64,000 bases of DNA from Bacteroidales bacterium. Lineage in GTDB: Bacteria > Bacteroidota > Bacteroidia > Bacteroidales > VadinHA17. Of this stretch, positions 18,585 through 27,434 are shown piece after piece. The first letter of the stretch is position 1, and each line of letters begins with the position of its first letter. A program made the translations under genes and the position numbers. Under the pieces are notes generated by a model. It was given only the letters and a program-made list of their open reading frames with translations. It was not told where the DNA came from and searched no databases. The stretch lies in NCBI GenBank assembly GCA_003157015.1, contig PMIJ01000114.1, positions 1-64,000 of the forward strand. The letters are read 5' to 3'.

Positions 18585-18662
18585 ATGGCTTAACGGCTCA
18601 ATGGCTCAACGGCTCAACGGGGAAAAAACTTTATTTGGTTGATACCTTTGTGCCTTTGCACC
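18585..18662. repeat. Tandem GGCTCAACG repeat plus a single repeat arm
   Basis: About four drifted copies of a 9-base unit (GGCTTAACG, GGCTCAATG, GGCTCAACG, GGCTCAACG) occupy 18588-18620. They are followed by CCTTTGTGCCTTTGCACC, a lone arm of the CACAAAGG family. This is the gap between gnd and the Gfo/Idh gene. Confidence 0.65.
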
Positions 18663-18667
18663 ATTTT

Positions 18668-19654
18668 TCACGCCTTTCCTTTATAATACTCCTTCACAAC
18701 CTCATCCATCACATGGCTTGTTCTTGCTGCAGTTATTCCGGTACTCGGGGAGACACCCTGACCGTTCAGTGATTGAACTATTTTTTCAATCAGATTGTAC
18801 TGAACATGAGCAGGACGTTCGTTGATGAATTCTTGCCGGCCCGATTCATTTGTAAGGACTATAGACTCAAAACTAAAGGTTGAAAATTTAATTGAACCTT
18901 TATCTCCGATAATCTCAATTGTATCTCTTCCGCTTTCAAGAGGTACACTGAATGACCAGGTACCTGATCCAATAATATTATTTTTGAAAAGAAACTCAGC
19001 AGAAACAAAATCCTCCGCTTTGTAAAAGCCTGAATGATTCACAGCTATGGATCTGACCTTATGGATTGGTCCGAATAGGAAATCTAAATAATCAAGCTGA
19101 TGGCATGCAAGATCGAAGAAATGTCCACCACCGGAAACATCGGGGTCGACCCGCCAAGATGGTTTCCCGGTTATTTCATCATAAGATGGAGACTTGAATA
19201 GTTGTATTATTATGAACCGGACTTTCCCGATAGCTAAGTTATCAATTAGATCTTTTACCAGCAGAAAACCAGGAAGAGCTCTTCTATAGTATGCCACAAA
19301 GACGGGAACTTTATTTTTTTCCGCAGCTTTATTTATTTTAAGACATTCTGAGTAGTTTAAGGCCATTGGCTTCTCGATATAGACAGGTTTTCCGGCTTTT
19401 ATAACTTCAATCGCATATCCGGCATGGTGTCCAGGAGGAGTGGCAATATACACTGCATTTACATCCTTGTCATTTATGAGATCTGAAGCTTTAGAGTAAA
19501 ACTTAGGGACATTATATCGTTTCGCATAATCCTCAGCAAGGATGGCATTTCTTCTCATTACGGCCATAAGTTTCGACCCTTTTATCAGATTAAATGCCGG
19601 ACCACTTTTTACTTCAGTAACATTTCCACACCCGATTATTCCCCAGTTTATCAT
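18668..19654 (-). CDS. Gfo/Idh/MocA-family oxidoreductase
   Basis: This 328-residue NAD(P)-dependent sugar or sugar-acid dehydrogenase starts with a Rossmann fold (MINWGIIGCGNVTEVKSGPAF). The conserved EKPMALNYSEC (about residues 94-104) carries the EKP motif, and GGGHFFDLACHQLDYLDFLFG supplies the catalytic His region. The substrate is not predictable. It lies 16 bases after the LarA-like gene and the two are likely cotranscribed. Confidence 0.88.
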   Translation of the reverse strand: MINWGIIGCGNVTEVKSGPAFNLIKGSKLMAVMRRNAILAEDYAKRYNVPKFYSKASDLINDKDVNAVYIATPPGHHAGYAIEVIKAGKPVYIEKPMALNYSECLKINKAAEKNKVPVFVAYYRRALPGFLLVKDLIDNLAIGKVRFIIIQLFKSPSYDEITGKPSWRVDPDVSGGGHFFDLACHQLDYLDFLFGPIHKVRSIAVNHSGFYKAEDFVSAEFLFKNNIIGSGTWSFSVPLESGRDTIEIIGDKGSIKFSTFSFESIVLTNESGRQEFINERPAHVQYNLIEKIVQSLNGQGVSPSTGITAARTSHVMDEVVKEYYKGKA

Positions 19655-19670
19655 AATATGAATTTAATAA

Positions 19671-20948
19671 TCATTCTTGATTCAATCGCTGCTTTGATGT
19701 CCACAATCCAAGGGCAGGGTTTGAAATGAAGTAGACTTCCTCTCCATATTCCATACTATTGAAGCCTTCTTTAAGCCTTTTTGGATCGAATTTCTTCATC
19801 ATATCATTGAGATCACGATATTTAAAATTTACTGATTCAATCTCATCTTTTGTAAGGAAACCGGGGCAATAAGTTATTGAAAATCTTCCTTCTGAACTTC
19901 CATGAATCAGATGAGCCGCTGCACTCAGATTATTATTAAGTTCTTCATTTTCCCTCTGGGATTTCAATGTCGCAGGTGTTCCCCGATACCCGTATTCTCT
20001 GATTAGCCGGTCTATCTCTTTGTCTTCGCCAAACTCCTTTAAGCCGGGAGCCAGAACGATCAACTCGCCATTATCGGCCATAGCCATACGTGTTCTGTAT
20101 ATACTTTTGTTACTGAGCCAGGTACTTTTATACTCGGAAGGATCAAGAAAGACTACCACTTTTTTCAGAGGTTCTTCAAGTACGTTAAAATTTACCTTAA
20201 GAGAAAGATCGGAAGCAAGCCTGAACACTTCTTCATCATCTCCGATAAAAAGCCCCCTTACCACCAGTGTGCCTCTATTATCACGGCCAATTACTGTATG
20301 TATGTATACAATGGGCAAATGGTTGGTAAAATTTGCTGAGGCAAAGTTCAAAAGCGACCTGACCGGGTTATCAGCTTTTCCCATTATGCGTTCCATCCCA
20401 TAAACAGCGCCTATGAAATGGCTTTTATTGATCCCTTCATGGCCCCCGGTCCCAATGAAAAGGTTCTTATTATAATTGGCCATCCCCATAACTTCGTGTG
20501 GAACAACCTGCCCCACTGATAAGATCAGATCATGTCCTCCATTAGCAACAAGATTATTAAGCTGCGCGGGCCATTGAAATTCAAGCTTGCCATTAGTTAT
20601 TGATGATACGAATTCTCCAGATACTGTTCCGACAGTAACAACGTCCTTTCTCCAGTCATGTACTCTAAAGAGTGATTTTGGAATTCCTCCGTACATGCTG
20701 TCCAGTTGGGTGCAGGTCATAGGAGTGTGGGTTCCAAGGGCAGGAAGAATATCTTTCAGGCAATCCTTGTAATAGCTATATATATAACCGGTAAGTTCTC
20801 CAGCTCTTGAATGATAACGAGTGCAGTCGGGAGGAACAACCAGAACCTTCTTTCTGACTCCAAGCTTTTCAAGGGCAGAATTAATCCCTGACTCAAGATC
20901 TTTTGAATCAAGAACTGTATTTTCAGATCCTAGTTTGCAATATATCAT
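19671..20948 (-). CDS. LarA-like nickel-pincer racemase/epimerase homologue
   Basis: This 425-residue protein of the lactate racemase (DUF2088) family has VVPPDCTRYHSRAGELT (about residues 37-53), LPALGTHTPMT with a conserved His (about 90-100), GQVVPHEVMGMANYNKN and GTGGHEGINKSHFIG. These match the LarA regions that hold the pincer cofactor and catalytic His residues. Such homologues invert 2-hydroxy-acids, including sugar acids. No larB, larC or larE is in the window, so cofactor genes must be elsewhere if it is active. Its place in a uronate locus suggests an aldonate or uronate substrate. Confidence 0.8.
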   Translation of the reverse strand: MIYCKLGSENTVLDSKDLESGINSALEKLGVRKKVLVVPPDCTRYHSRAGELTGYIYSYYKDCLKDILPALGTHTPMTCTQLDSMYGGIPKSLFRVHDWRKDVVTVGTVSGEFVSSITNGKLEFQWPAQLNNLVANGGHDLILSVGQVVPHEVMGMANYNKNLFIGTGGHEGINKSHFIGAVYGMERIMGKADNPVRSLLNFASANFTNHLPIVYIHTVIGRDNRGTLVVRGLFIGDDEEVFRLASDLSLKVNFNVLEEPLKKVVVFLDPSEYKSTWLSNKSIYRTRMAMADNGELIVLAPGLKEFGEDKEIDRLIREYGYRGTPATLKSQRENEELNNNLSAAAHLIHGSSEGRFSITYCPGFLTKDEIESVNFKYRDLNDMMKKFDPKRLKEGFNSMEYGEEVYFISNPALGLWTSKQRLNQE

Positions 20949-21188
20949 AGTTTATTGTTTTTGGCCCCCACCCCTAAACGGGGCCTAATTTTATCCGTTT
21001 CAGAATAATTAATCTACTTTTTAACTTTTGTCTTCTTACCTTTGTCTTTTATCTTACACTATTTTTAAAACTGTGCGCCTTACACTTCACCACTTACGCC
21101 TTCTTCCCCTGAGCTTTTCCCTCACACCTCACACCTCACACCTCACACCTCACACCTCACACCTCATGCATATTGCCCACTTCATGCC
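20949..21188. other. Intergenic region rich in simple repeats
   Basis: No gene is visible. It holds a GGCCCC...GGGGCC hairpin (20963-20984), pyrimidine-rich text built on CTTTTGTCTT, and a CTCACAC tandem array. It separates the HAD gene from the LarA-like gene. Confidence 0.6.
21121..21166. repeat. CTCACAC heptamer tandem array
   Basis: Six perfect consecutive copies of the 7-base unit CTCACAC are followed by a partial copy (CTCA). Seen directly. It lies 23 bases beyond the HAD stop codon. Confidence 0.95.
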
Positions 21189-22079
21189 TCACACCAGCTT
21201 CCAGTGAGGATGTTCCGGCAGGTAAGTCTCAAATTCTTTTATCAGTTCATCTTCATAACCCCCTCTAAAGGTTCCGGCAAAGAATCTGTCAAGACCCTCG
21301 ATACAGAGTTTTTCCCAAGATTCTTCCTCTTTACCAGGATTTATCGGGAAGAAGCTGACCCCATTTGATCTGGCAGCTTTCAAATCACCATTTGCATCGC
21401 CTATCATCAGTATTTTATCATCAGGATACTTCCCCTTTGCTGCATATTTAAGATGTTCTGCTTTTGTACCGTGTTCCTGTCCTGCTATCATCCTAACGAA
21501 ATTGTCGATTCTGTTCTCTTCCCACTCTCGCTTCAATGCTTCGAGGGGAGTTTGTGAAACAACCATGACATCAGCAGTTGACTTTGTTTTCTCAAGGCAT
21601 TCTCTGACAAATGGAAAGGGAGCTATTCCGGATATCATTTTTTTTATATCCTCATTTACCTTAAGTGACCATTCAAGAGTCTGTGAAATGAAAGGATCAT
21701 TAATTTCTTCTGCATACTTTTTTAACGTCTGATTCCCAAGTTTTGTCTCTTTATTTGTCCATTCTATAAGAGGGGCCGGTGAAGGAACAGTGAAACTTCT
21801 GGCTTTTATTTCAGGTCGCATTGAGAGCAGTCTGAGAGTCTCATTTACTGCCAAAAAACGATTGCATCCCCTGTTGGTTGAATAAAGATTAACAAACTCC
21901 CATGTTTCACGGGCATACTTTGAAACGGGCTGCAGACCAAAGAGCTTTATAAAATTAGGGCAGAAACATTCTTTCTGCTTTATCTCCATAGTGTCAAATG
22001 CGCAGCCGTCGGAATCTATTCCAATAAAAAACTTCTTCTCCGGTATTAAAGCTAATAACTGCTCCTGTGGATTCATCAT
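21189..22079 (-). CDS. HAD-superfamily phosphatase
   Basis: This 296-residue hydrolase has the HAD motifs in order: GIDSDGCAFDT with the nucleophile DxD (about residues 19-29), VVSQTP (motif II Ser/Thr, about 181-186), the KAEHLKYAAK lysine (motif III) and LMIGDANGDLKAARSNG (motif IV, about 228-244). The long cap between motifs I and II is about 150 residues. It may dephosphorylate a sugar phosphate. It follows pfp by 85 bases. Confidence 0.82.
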   Translation of the reverse strand: MMNPQEQLLALIPEKKFFIGIDSDGCAFDTMEIKQKECFCPNFIKLFGLQPVSKYARETWEFVNLYSTNRGCNRFLAVNETLRLLSMRPEIKARSFTVPSPAPLIEWTNKETKLGNQTLKKYAEEINDPFISQTLEWSLKVNEDIKKMISGIAPFPFVRECLEKTKSTADVMVVSQTPLEALKREWEENRIDNFVRMIAGQEHGTKAEHLKYAAKGKYPDDKILMIGDANGDLKAARSNGVSFFPINPGKEEESWEKLCIEGLDRFFAGTFRGGYEDELIKEFETYLPEHPHWKLV

Positions 22080-22164
22080 ATTTATAAGTCGAAAATCAAA
22101 AGTTAAAAGTTAAAAAGATACCATTAAAAGTGAGAAGACGTGGAACTAAATAGTAAAGAGTAAA

Positions 22165-23454
22165 TTATTGTTTTTCATATGCTTCCGGTAAATAATCAGG
22201 CAACTTCTTATCAGCAAATTTCATCTCAAATCTGGCAAACCTTTGTCTGCCATTGATAATCGGTACTGATGGCCAGTCTTCACCTATCAGAGGTTCTGAA
22301 TAAGCAATAAAATCATCCGTGACATCATAACGGTTTTTCGCAATCCAATGTTCAGGAAAGGTTCTTTCTGACAGTGCAACTTTCTCCAGAGGAACTTTAT
22401 CGTATCTCACGTTGTAAATAAAGCCTGATTCTCTTAAAATAGTAGCCATCCAGCCATTCCCATCATACAGAGCTATCTCAACGGCTTTCTGTGCCACTTT
22501 ATATGCTTCATCAAGGTCTACTACTGAAGCAAAGGCGGTGGTGTCGCGTTGATCAGTTCCCATGACCTGGCCCCTGGCGGTGCCTCTGGCTTTTAGTCCT
22601 TTACTGTTCAGATAATTAACCACAGTCTGGAAGACTGAACTCTTACTTGAACCGAAATTGATATGTCCAAAGGCATCTTTCACATCACCCTTATTTCCAA
22701 CATTAAAACCTTCGCTTATAACAACAATGCATCTTTTGTCTCTTTTCAACTGGTCATTTACGTTATCAACCAGGTTGTCTATAGATATTTTTGATTCGGC
22801 CAGATAAATCTGCAGAGGCATTATTCGTTCCGGATCGGCTAGCCTTGCGGCAGCAGGAATATATCCAATCTTCCTTCCCATTGCCTGGATAACAAGTACC
22901 GGGTCAGCCGGAGCAGAACCCATATTCTCCTCATTGGCATTCTGAATAATATTCGACCAGTACCTTGCTACGCTGCCATATCCAGGGGTGTGATCAATAA
23001 GTTTAAAATCATTGTCGCCCATATCATTATCTATTGTTTTTGGCACACCAACTGCTACCAGGTCGAGACCTTTGGAATTCGCCATTTCACTGACTTTTAA
23101 TGCAGTATGCTGCGAATCGTTGCCGCCTATATAGAAAAAGTATCCGATATTATGAGCTTTAAATACTTCCATTATCCTTTGGAAATCCTTTTTATGTGCA
23201 TCGAGGAGTTTATATCTGCAGGTACCTATGCTTCCGGCAGCAGGAGTGTTTCTAAGAAGAGCGATCTCTTCTTCTTTCTGTGATGACAGGTCAAGTAACT
23301 CCTCGTTCAGGACTCCCTCAATCCCGTGCCAGCCGCCATATACCTTCCCGAATTTATCAGGAAACATCATGCAGGTCTCGATGATGCCTCGCAATGAACT
23401 ATTTATTACCGGTGAGGGTCCGCCTGACTGGGCAACTATTACGTTTTTAGTCAT
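22165..23454 (-). CDS. pfp: Pyrophosphate-dependent 6-phosphofructokinase
   Basis: Pfp reversibly phosphorylates fructose 6-phosphate using PPi. The 429-residue product starts MTKNVIVAQSGGPSPVINSS and has the phosphate loop, YIGGNDSQHTALKV (about residues 103-116), the catalytic PKTIDNDMGDNDF stretch and VIQAMGRKIGYIPAAA. An Asp in GGNDS instead of the Gly of ATP-PFKs indicates PPi use. The frame extends upstream to 23562, but that part is repetitive, lysine-rich and unconserved, so the start at 23454 is chosen. It lies 73 bases after uxuB. Confidence 0.92.
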   Translation of the reverse strand: MTKNVIVAQSGGPSPVINSSLRGIIETCMMFPDKFGKVYGGWHGIEGVLNEELLDLSSQKEEEIALLRNTPAAGSIGTCRYKLLDAHKKDFQRIMEVFKAHNIGYFFYIGGNDSQHTALKVSEMANSKGLDLVAVGVPKTIDNDMGDNDFKLIDHTPGYGSVARYWSNIIQNANEENMGSAPADPVLVIQAMGRKIGYIPAAARLADPERIMPLQIYLAESKISIDNLVDNVNDQLKRDKRCIVVISEGFNVGNKGDVKDAFGHINFGSSKSSVFQTVVNYLNSKGLKARGTARGQVMGTDQRDTTAFASVVDLDEAYKVAQKAVEIALYDGNGWMATILRESGFIYNVRYDKVPLEKVALSERTFPEHWIAKNRYDVTDDFIAYSEPLIGEDWPSVPIINGRQRFARFEMKFADKKLPDYLPEAYEKQ

Positions 23455-23527
23455 AGTCTTTGTCTTTTTGCTTTTGTCTTTTATCTTCAAATTCTGTTCT
23501 TTGCCCTTCGCCCTTTGCCCTGTGCCG
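23455..23527. repeat. Drifted GGGCAAAGGGCGAAGGG tract
   Basis: On the minus strand, starting just after the uxuB stop, short units related to GGGCAAA and GGGCGAA recur, then become AAAGACAAAAG units up to the pfp start. A closely similar tract follows the YeeE stop at 38231. Confidence 0.6.
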
Positions 23528-24370
23528 TCAAACTCCGCTGTATGCACTAAACCCACCGTCAACCGGAATAACTACACCTGTGACAAACTTTGACAGATCA
23601 GAAGCAAGATAAATCAAAGTACCGGTTAGTTCTTCCGGCAGGCAGTAACGTTCCATAGGAGTGCCGTTAATTATTTTCTTTCCCCTTTGAGTATACGCTC
23701 CGGTTTGTTCATCAATCAATAAAAATCTGTTCTGGTTTGTGAGCAGAAACCCGGGAGCAATGGCATTTACCCTTATACCTGTTTTTGCAAGATGAACAGC
23801 AAGCCATTGTGTGAAATTATTGACCGCTGCTTTTGCCGATGAGTATGCAGGAATCTTTGTCAGGGGTCTGAAAGAGTTCATTGATGAAATGTTAATAATT
23901 ACTCCTGATTTATTCCTGACCATATCAGTTGCGAAAACCATTGACGGAATAAGTGTGCCCTTAAAGTTAAGGTCAAAAACCTTTTCAAATTCTTCGATCC
24001 GGAGTCCGAAAAATGTCTCTTCAGGATTTTCACTTTCACTCCCATCCATTTTTTCAACCTTCGTGGTAGCTGCAGGAGAGTTTCCCCCGGCGCCGTTAAC
24101 CAGGATGTCGATGGTACCGAACTGTTCATGTATTATATTCATAGCACTTTGGAGGGAAGCTTTATCGAGAACATTTGCTGAAACTCCAATTGACGATGTT
24201 GTATACTCTTTCTCTATCTGTTTGGCGACAGAAGTTGCGGCATCTTTATTAAGGTCAAGGATAACCGTTTTTACACCATGAACGGCAAGCGATCTGGCCA
24301 TGGCCGAACAGATTATCCCAGCGCCACCAGTTATTACTGCAACTTTATTCTTGAGATTTAATTCATTCAT
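23528..24370 (-). CDS. uxuB: SDR-family fructuronate reductase (mannonate oxidoreductase)
   Basis: This enzyme is predicted to reduce D-fructuronate to D-mannonate. The 280-residue classical SDR has a modified cofactor loop, TGGAGIICSAMARSL (about residues 15-29), similar to the GG-GVLCGAMA form of Bacillus-type UxuB. It also has NGAGG, the catalytic ISSMNS, YSSAKAAVNNF (Tyr/Lys, about 188-198) and a C-terminal VDGGFSAYSGV. Its neighbour uxaC makes its substrate. uxuA, the next step, is not in the window. A different sugar-acid specificity cannot be excluded. Confidence 0.82.
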   Translation of the reverse strand: MNELNLKNKVAVITGGAGIICSAMARSLAVHGVKTVILDLNKDAATSVAKQIEKEYTTSSIGVSANVLDKASLQSAMNIIHEQFGTIDILVNGAGGNSPAATTKVEKMDGSESENPEETFFGLRIEEFEKVFDLNFKGTLIPSMVFATDMVRNKSGVIINISSMNSFRPLTKIPAYSSAKAAVNNFTQWLAVHLAKTGIRVNAIAPGFLLTNQNRFLLIDEQTGAYTQRGKKIINGTPMERYCLPEELTGTLIYLASDLSKFVTGVVIPVDGGFSAYSGV

Positions 24371-24428
24371 ATAAAATGTGTTATGTCTAACTTTTAGTAC
24401 ACCTCAATTTTACCTCTCCTTAAATCTC

Positions 24429-24483
24429 TCCCCCAAGAGGGAGGGACTTAATGCATACCCCCTTCTCTCCTGGGAGAAGGGGG
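24429..24483. repeat. Two G/C-run hairpins between uxaC and uxuB
   Basis: CCCCCTTCTC, a 6-base loop and GAGAAGGGGG (24458-24483) form a perfect 10-base-pair stem. Just before it, CTCCCCCAAGAGGGAGGG forms a weaker one. There is no T-run on either side. It may stabilise or attenuate the mRNA between the two genes, or be a REP-type sequence. Confidence 0.65.
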
Positions 24484-24511
24484 CAGATTGTAGAGGCATC
24501 AGAACAGGGGT

Positions 24512-25909
24512 TTAAAATCCAAAATATTCCTTTGCATTCCTGTACGAGATACCCTCGATTAATGGTTTTAATAATTCTTCATCTTCCGGAATCAGTCCCT
24601 TTTCAACCTCCTCTCCCAAAAAATTACAAACCAGTCGTCTGAAATATTCATGCCGGGGATACGACATGAAGCTGCGTGAATCCGTCACCATTCCTATGAA
24701 CCTTCTTAATAATCCATGAGAAGCCAGGTCCTTCATATGCTTTTCCATCCCGTTTTTCTGGTCAAGGAACCACCATGCTGCCCCATATTGTACTTTTGAC
24801 ACAATTGAACCATCATTAAAATTCCCTGTCATTGTTATCATCATCTCATTATCTGCAGGATTCAGATTATAAAGGATTGTTTTCGCTAGCTGGTCATTTC
24901 TATCAAGTTCGCTGAGAAATTTTGAAATATTAAAAGGGTCCTGTGCAGGGCCAATTGAATCCCATCCAGTATCAGGCCCCATCTGTCTGAACATCCGTGA
25001 ATTGCTGTTTCTCAAAGCGCCAATATGGAATTGTTGGGTCCAGCCCCTTTTATGATTCATCCTGCACAGTTCAAGCATCATAGCAGTTTTGTATTTTTCA
25101 GCCTCTTCTGTTGAAAGTGTTTTGCCACTGAGAAGGGTACTGAAAGCTGAGTTTATTTCTGCAGCAGTAGAAGTAGCAAAATAGAAGCGGTCAAGACCAT
25201 GGTCCGATAACCGGCATCCCATTTCATGAAAGAATTTGTGTCTTCTGTCCAGTACCTCAATAAGAGAATCAAAATTCAGGATATCTTTTTCGCTTGCCTG
25301 TTCCATCTTCTTTATATACATTATAAATTTCTCCGGATCTTCAATTTTAATTACATTATCGGGCCGGAAAGTGGGCAAGACCTTAATTTCGAAGGAGTCT
25401 TTCAGTTTTAGATGATGTTCAAGATTATCAGCAGGATCATCAGTTGTACATATGATTTCGACATTCATTTTCCGTATTATGGATCTGGTACTAAACTCAT
25501 GAGTCCTGAGAAGGGCAGAAGCTTTTTCATAAATACCTGTAGCTGTCGACGGAGATAGAAGTTCAGTAATGTCGAAATATCTTAAAAGTTCCAGATGGGT
25601 CCAGTGATAAAGCGGATTTCCTATTGTGGCCGGAACAGTTTCTGCCCATTTTTTGAATTTTTCTATATCCGTAGCATTTCCCGTGCAGAATTTTTCACTG
25701 ACACCATTTGTTCTCATGGCCCGCCACTTATAATGATCTCCCTTCAGCCAGGCTTGCGTCAGATTTGTAAATTGATGGTTCCCGGCTATCAACTCTGGTG
25801 AAAGATGGCAATGAAAGTCGATAACAGGTTTATTTTCAGAATATTTATGATAAAGTTTTTCAGCAGTTTTATTACCAAGAAGAAAATTATCATGAATAAA
25901 TGGTTTCAT
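24512..25909 (-). CDS. uxaC: Glucuronate/galacturonate isomerase
   Basis: UxaC isomerises D-glucuronate to D-fructuronate and D-galacturonate to D-tagaturonate. The 465-residue amidohydrolase-superfamily protein has the metal-binding VIDFHCHLSPELIA (about residues 29-42), CTTDDPADNLEHH (about 154-166) and QFHIGALRNSNSRMF (about 294-308). Its length is typical. It is the first gene of the minus-strand catabolic run and diverges from the GH105 gene across 295 bases. Confidence 0.95.
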   Translation of the reverse strand: MKPFIHDNFLLGNKTAEKLYHKYSENKPVIDFHCHLSPELIAGNHQFTNLTQAWLKGDHYKWRAMRTNGVSEKFCTGNATDIEKFKKWAETVPATIGNPLYHWTHLELLRYFDITELLSPSTATGIYEKASALLRTHEFSTRSIIRKMNVEIICTTDDPADNLEHHLKLKDSFEIKVLPTFRPDNVIKIEDPEKFIMYIKKMEQASEKDILNFDSLIEVLDRRHKFFHEMGCRLSDHGLDRFYFATSTAAEINSAFSTLLSGKTLSTEEAEKYKTAMMLELCRMNHKRGWTQQFHIGALRNSNSRMFRQMGPDTGWDSIGPAQDPFNISKFLSELDRNDQLAKTILYNLNPADNEMMITMTGNFNDGSIVSKVQYGAAWWFLDQKNGMEKHMKDLASHGLLRRFIGMVTDSRSFMSYPRHEYFRRLVCNFLGEEVEKGLIPEDEELLKPLIEGISYRNAKEYFGF

Positions 25910-26204
25910 ATCTTTCGAACAGATAATAATATTTTCTAACTTTGAATACTGATGTTTCGTTAACGATCACGAAATTATGAAATGCAAATCAATTTATCAA
26001 GAAATATCAGAAGATAAAAGTATAAAGATTGCTTCGCTTCGCTCGCAATGACGTTGCAAGTAATCAAATCCTGATTTAAACGGGAATTGACAACACTAAA
26101 CATGAAACGCAAAACGGCCGTCTGGTAAAAAGAAACAGGAAAAAAATGGAATGACAAAATTATAAATTGATGGGACACTGTAAATCCTATAGAAAACTAT
26201 TTTT
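25910..26204. other. Divergent regulatory gap between uxaC and GH105
   Basis: This is the natural control region for both arms of the hexuronate locus. It contains the dispersed repeat at 26024-26079 and no gene I can support. A TAACTTTG sequence on the plus strand (25938-25945) could be a promoter, but it lies far from GH105. Confidence 0.5.
26024..26079. repeat. Dispersed CATTGCGAG/GCTTCGC repeat, copy 1
   Basis: AAAGATTGCTTCGCTTCGC, CTCGCAATGACG and TGCAAGTAATCAA recur almost unchanged in inverse orientation at 36791-36849, about 10.7 kb away. Shorter variants occur at 63518-63633. Confidence 0.85.
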
Positions 26205-27353
26205 ATGACAACAGGTAAATGTATTTTGGCAATTACTTTAGTAATTTGCTCCATTTCAATTTTCTCACAGGAACCGGCAAAAACTTACTATAATGCAGAT
26301 TTGAGACTTTCGGATGTTAAAACTGTGCTAAAAGCAGTTGCAGACTGGCAGATAAGAACTCCATTGACCCATGAACTTGCTGACTGGACTAATGGAGCAC
26401 TCTATGCGGGTATGATTGAATGGGCAGAAGTTGCAGAAAATAATTTGTACTATGAATGGCTGAAAAATATTTGTGATAAAACAGGCTGGTCGTACATGAA
26501 GAGAGAGAATCCTCTCGGGAGATATCATGCAGATGACTATTGTGTGGGACAGACTTATATTGAATTATATCGCAAATACAATGAAAAGAGGATGATCGAA
26601 CCGATGAAGAAATATCTGGATCAGATAATTAAAAACCCGGCCACAGGCAATCTCACATTTGAGAATACTGATAATTACTGGTCAACCCAGCGATGGTCTT
26701 GGTGTGATGCGCTTTTCATGGGTCCGACAGTATGGGCAAAAATGGCGAATGTGACTGGCAGTAAAAAGTACCTCGATTTTATGTATAAAGAATATAAAGC
26801 CACCACGGATTACCTTTACGATAAAGATGAAGATCTTTATTACAGGGATTCGAATTATTTTACAAAAAAAGAGGCAAACGGAACAAAAGTTTTCTGGGGA
26901 CGAGGAAATGGATGGGTTTTTGCCGGCTTGCCTATAATAATAAGAGAGCTTCCTGCAAAATATGAGCATAGGGAGTATTTTGTGAATATTTATAAGAAAA
27001 TGGCTGCGAAACTTCTCAAATTACAGTCAGCTGACGGATTCTGGCATGCAAGTCTTCTTGATCCTTTCAGTTATCCCAATCCGGAAATGAGCGCAACTGC
27101 GTTTTTTGTGTATGGATTTGCCTGGGGCGTAAATAAGGGATATCTTGATAAGGAAACATATCTTCCGGCAATAGTAAAAGGATGGAAATCAATGGTTACT
27201 TCTGTATGGCCCGATGGGAAGGTAGGTTTTATTCAACCCATTGGAGCTGATCCAAAAAGTGTTTCCAGGGAAATGACTGAAGTGTACGGTGTAGGCGGAT
27301 TTCTTATGGCAGGATCAGAGATTACCAGGTTAATTGATAAAGGAATCTTATAA
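26205..27353 (+). CDS. GH105 unsaturated rhamnogalacturonyl/uronyl hydrolase, exported
   Basis: This enzyme removes unsaturated uronic acid from oligosaccharides made by pectin lyases; the product feeds KduI/KduD. The 382-residue protein has a signal peptide (to about residue 22) and an alpha6/alpha6 barrel with LADWTNGALYAGM (about 58-70), the catalytic RYHADDYCVGQTYIEL region (Asp near 112), FWGRGNGWVFAGL and a late MSATAFFVYGFAWGV. The motifs fit GH88/GH105, with GH105 preferred. It begins the plus-strand set. Confidence 0.9.
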   Translation: MTTGKCILAITLVICSISIFSQEPAKTYYNADLRLSDVKTVLKAVADWQIRTPLTHELADWTNGALYAGMIEWAEVAENNLYYEWLKNICDKTGWSYMKRENPLGRYHADDYCVGQTYIELYRKYNEKRMIEPMKKYLDQIIKNPATGNLTFENTDNYWSTQRWSWCDALFMGPTVWAKMANVTGSKKYLDFMYKEYKATTDYLYDKDEDLYYRDSNYFTKKEANGTKVFWGRGNGWVFAGLPIIIRELPAKYEHREYFVNIYKKMAAKLLKLQSADGFWHASLLDPFSYPNPEMSATAFFVYGFAWGVNKGYLDKETYLPAIVKGWKSMVTSVWPDGKVGFIQPIGADPKSVSREMTEVYGVGGFLMAGSEITRLIDKGIL

Positions 27354-27426
27354 TTACGAATTGCGAATTACGAATTACGAATTACGAATTGCGAATTATC
27401 AACTGAGAATTACAAATTAGAAATTA
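27354..27426. repeat. GAATTACGAATT tandem tract, left of the four-helix-bundle gene
   Basis: About seven drifted units (GAATTACGAATTGCGAATT and similar) begin immediately after the GH105 stop codon. The unit is complementary to AATTCGTAATTCG at 27801-27813 on the far side of the next gene. Confidence 0.8.
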
Positions 27427-27434
27427 AATCTAGA

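Noticed and set aside
21121..21166. CRISPR array
   Set aside because: Direct repeats of 7 bases with no spacers; a simple tandem array.
23455..23562. 36-residue N-terminal extension of Pfp
   Set aside because: Lysine-rich and encoded by a drifted repeat; family members start at MTKNVIVAQSGGP.
25975..26178. Open frame of 67 codons on the minus strand
   Set aside because: It is made largely of the dispersed repeat and has no recognisable domain.
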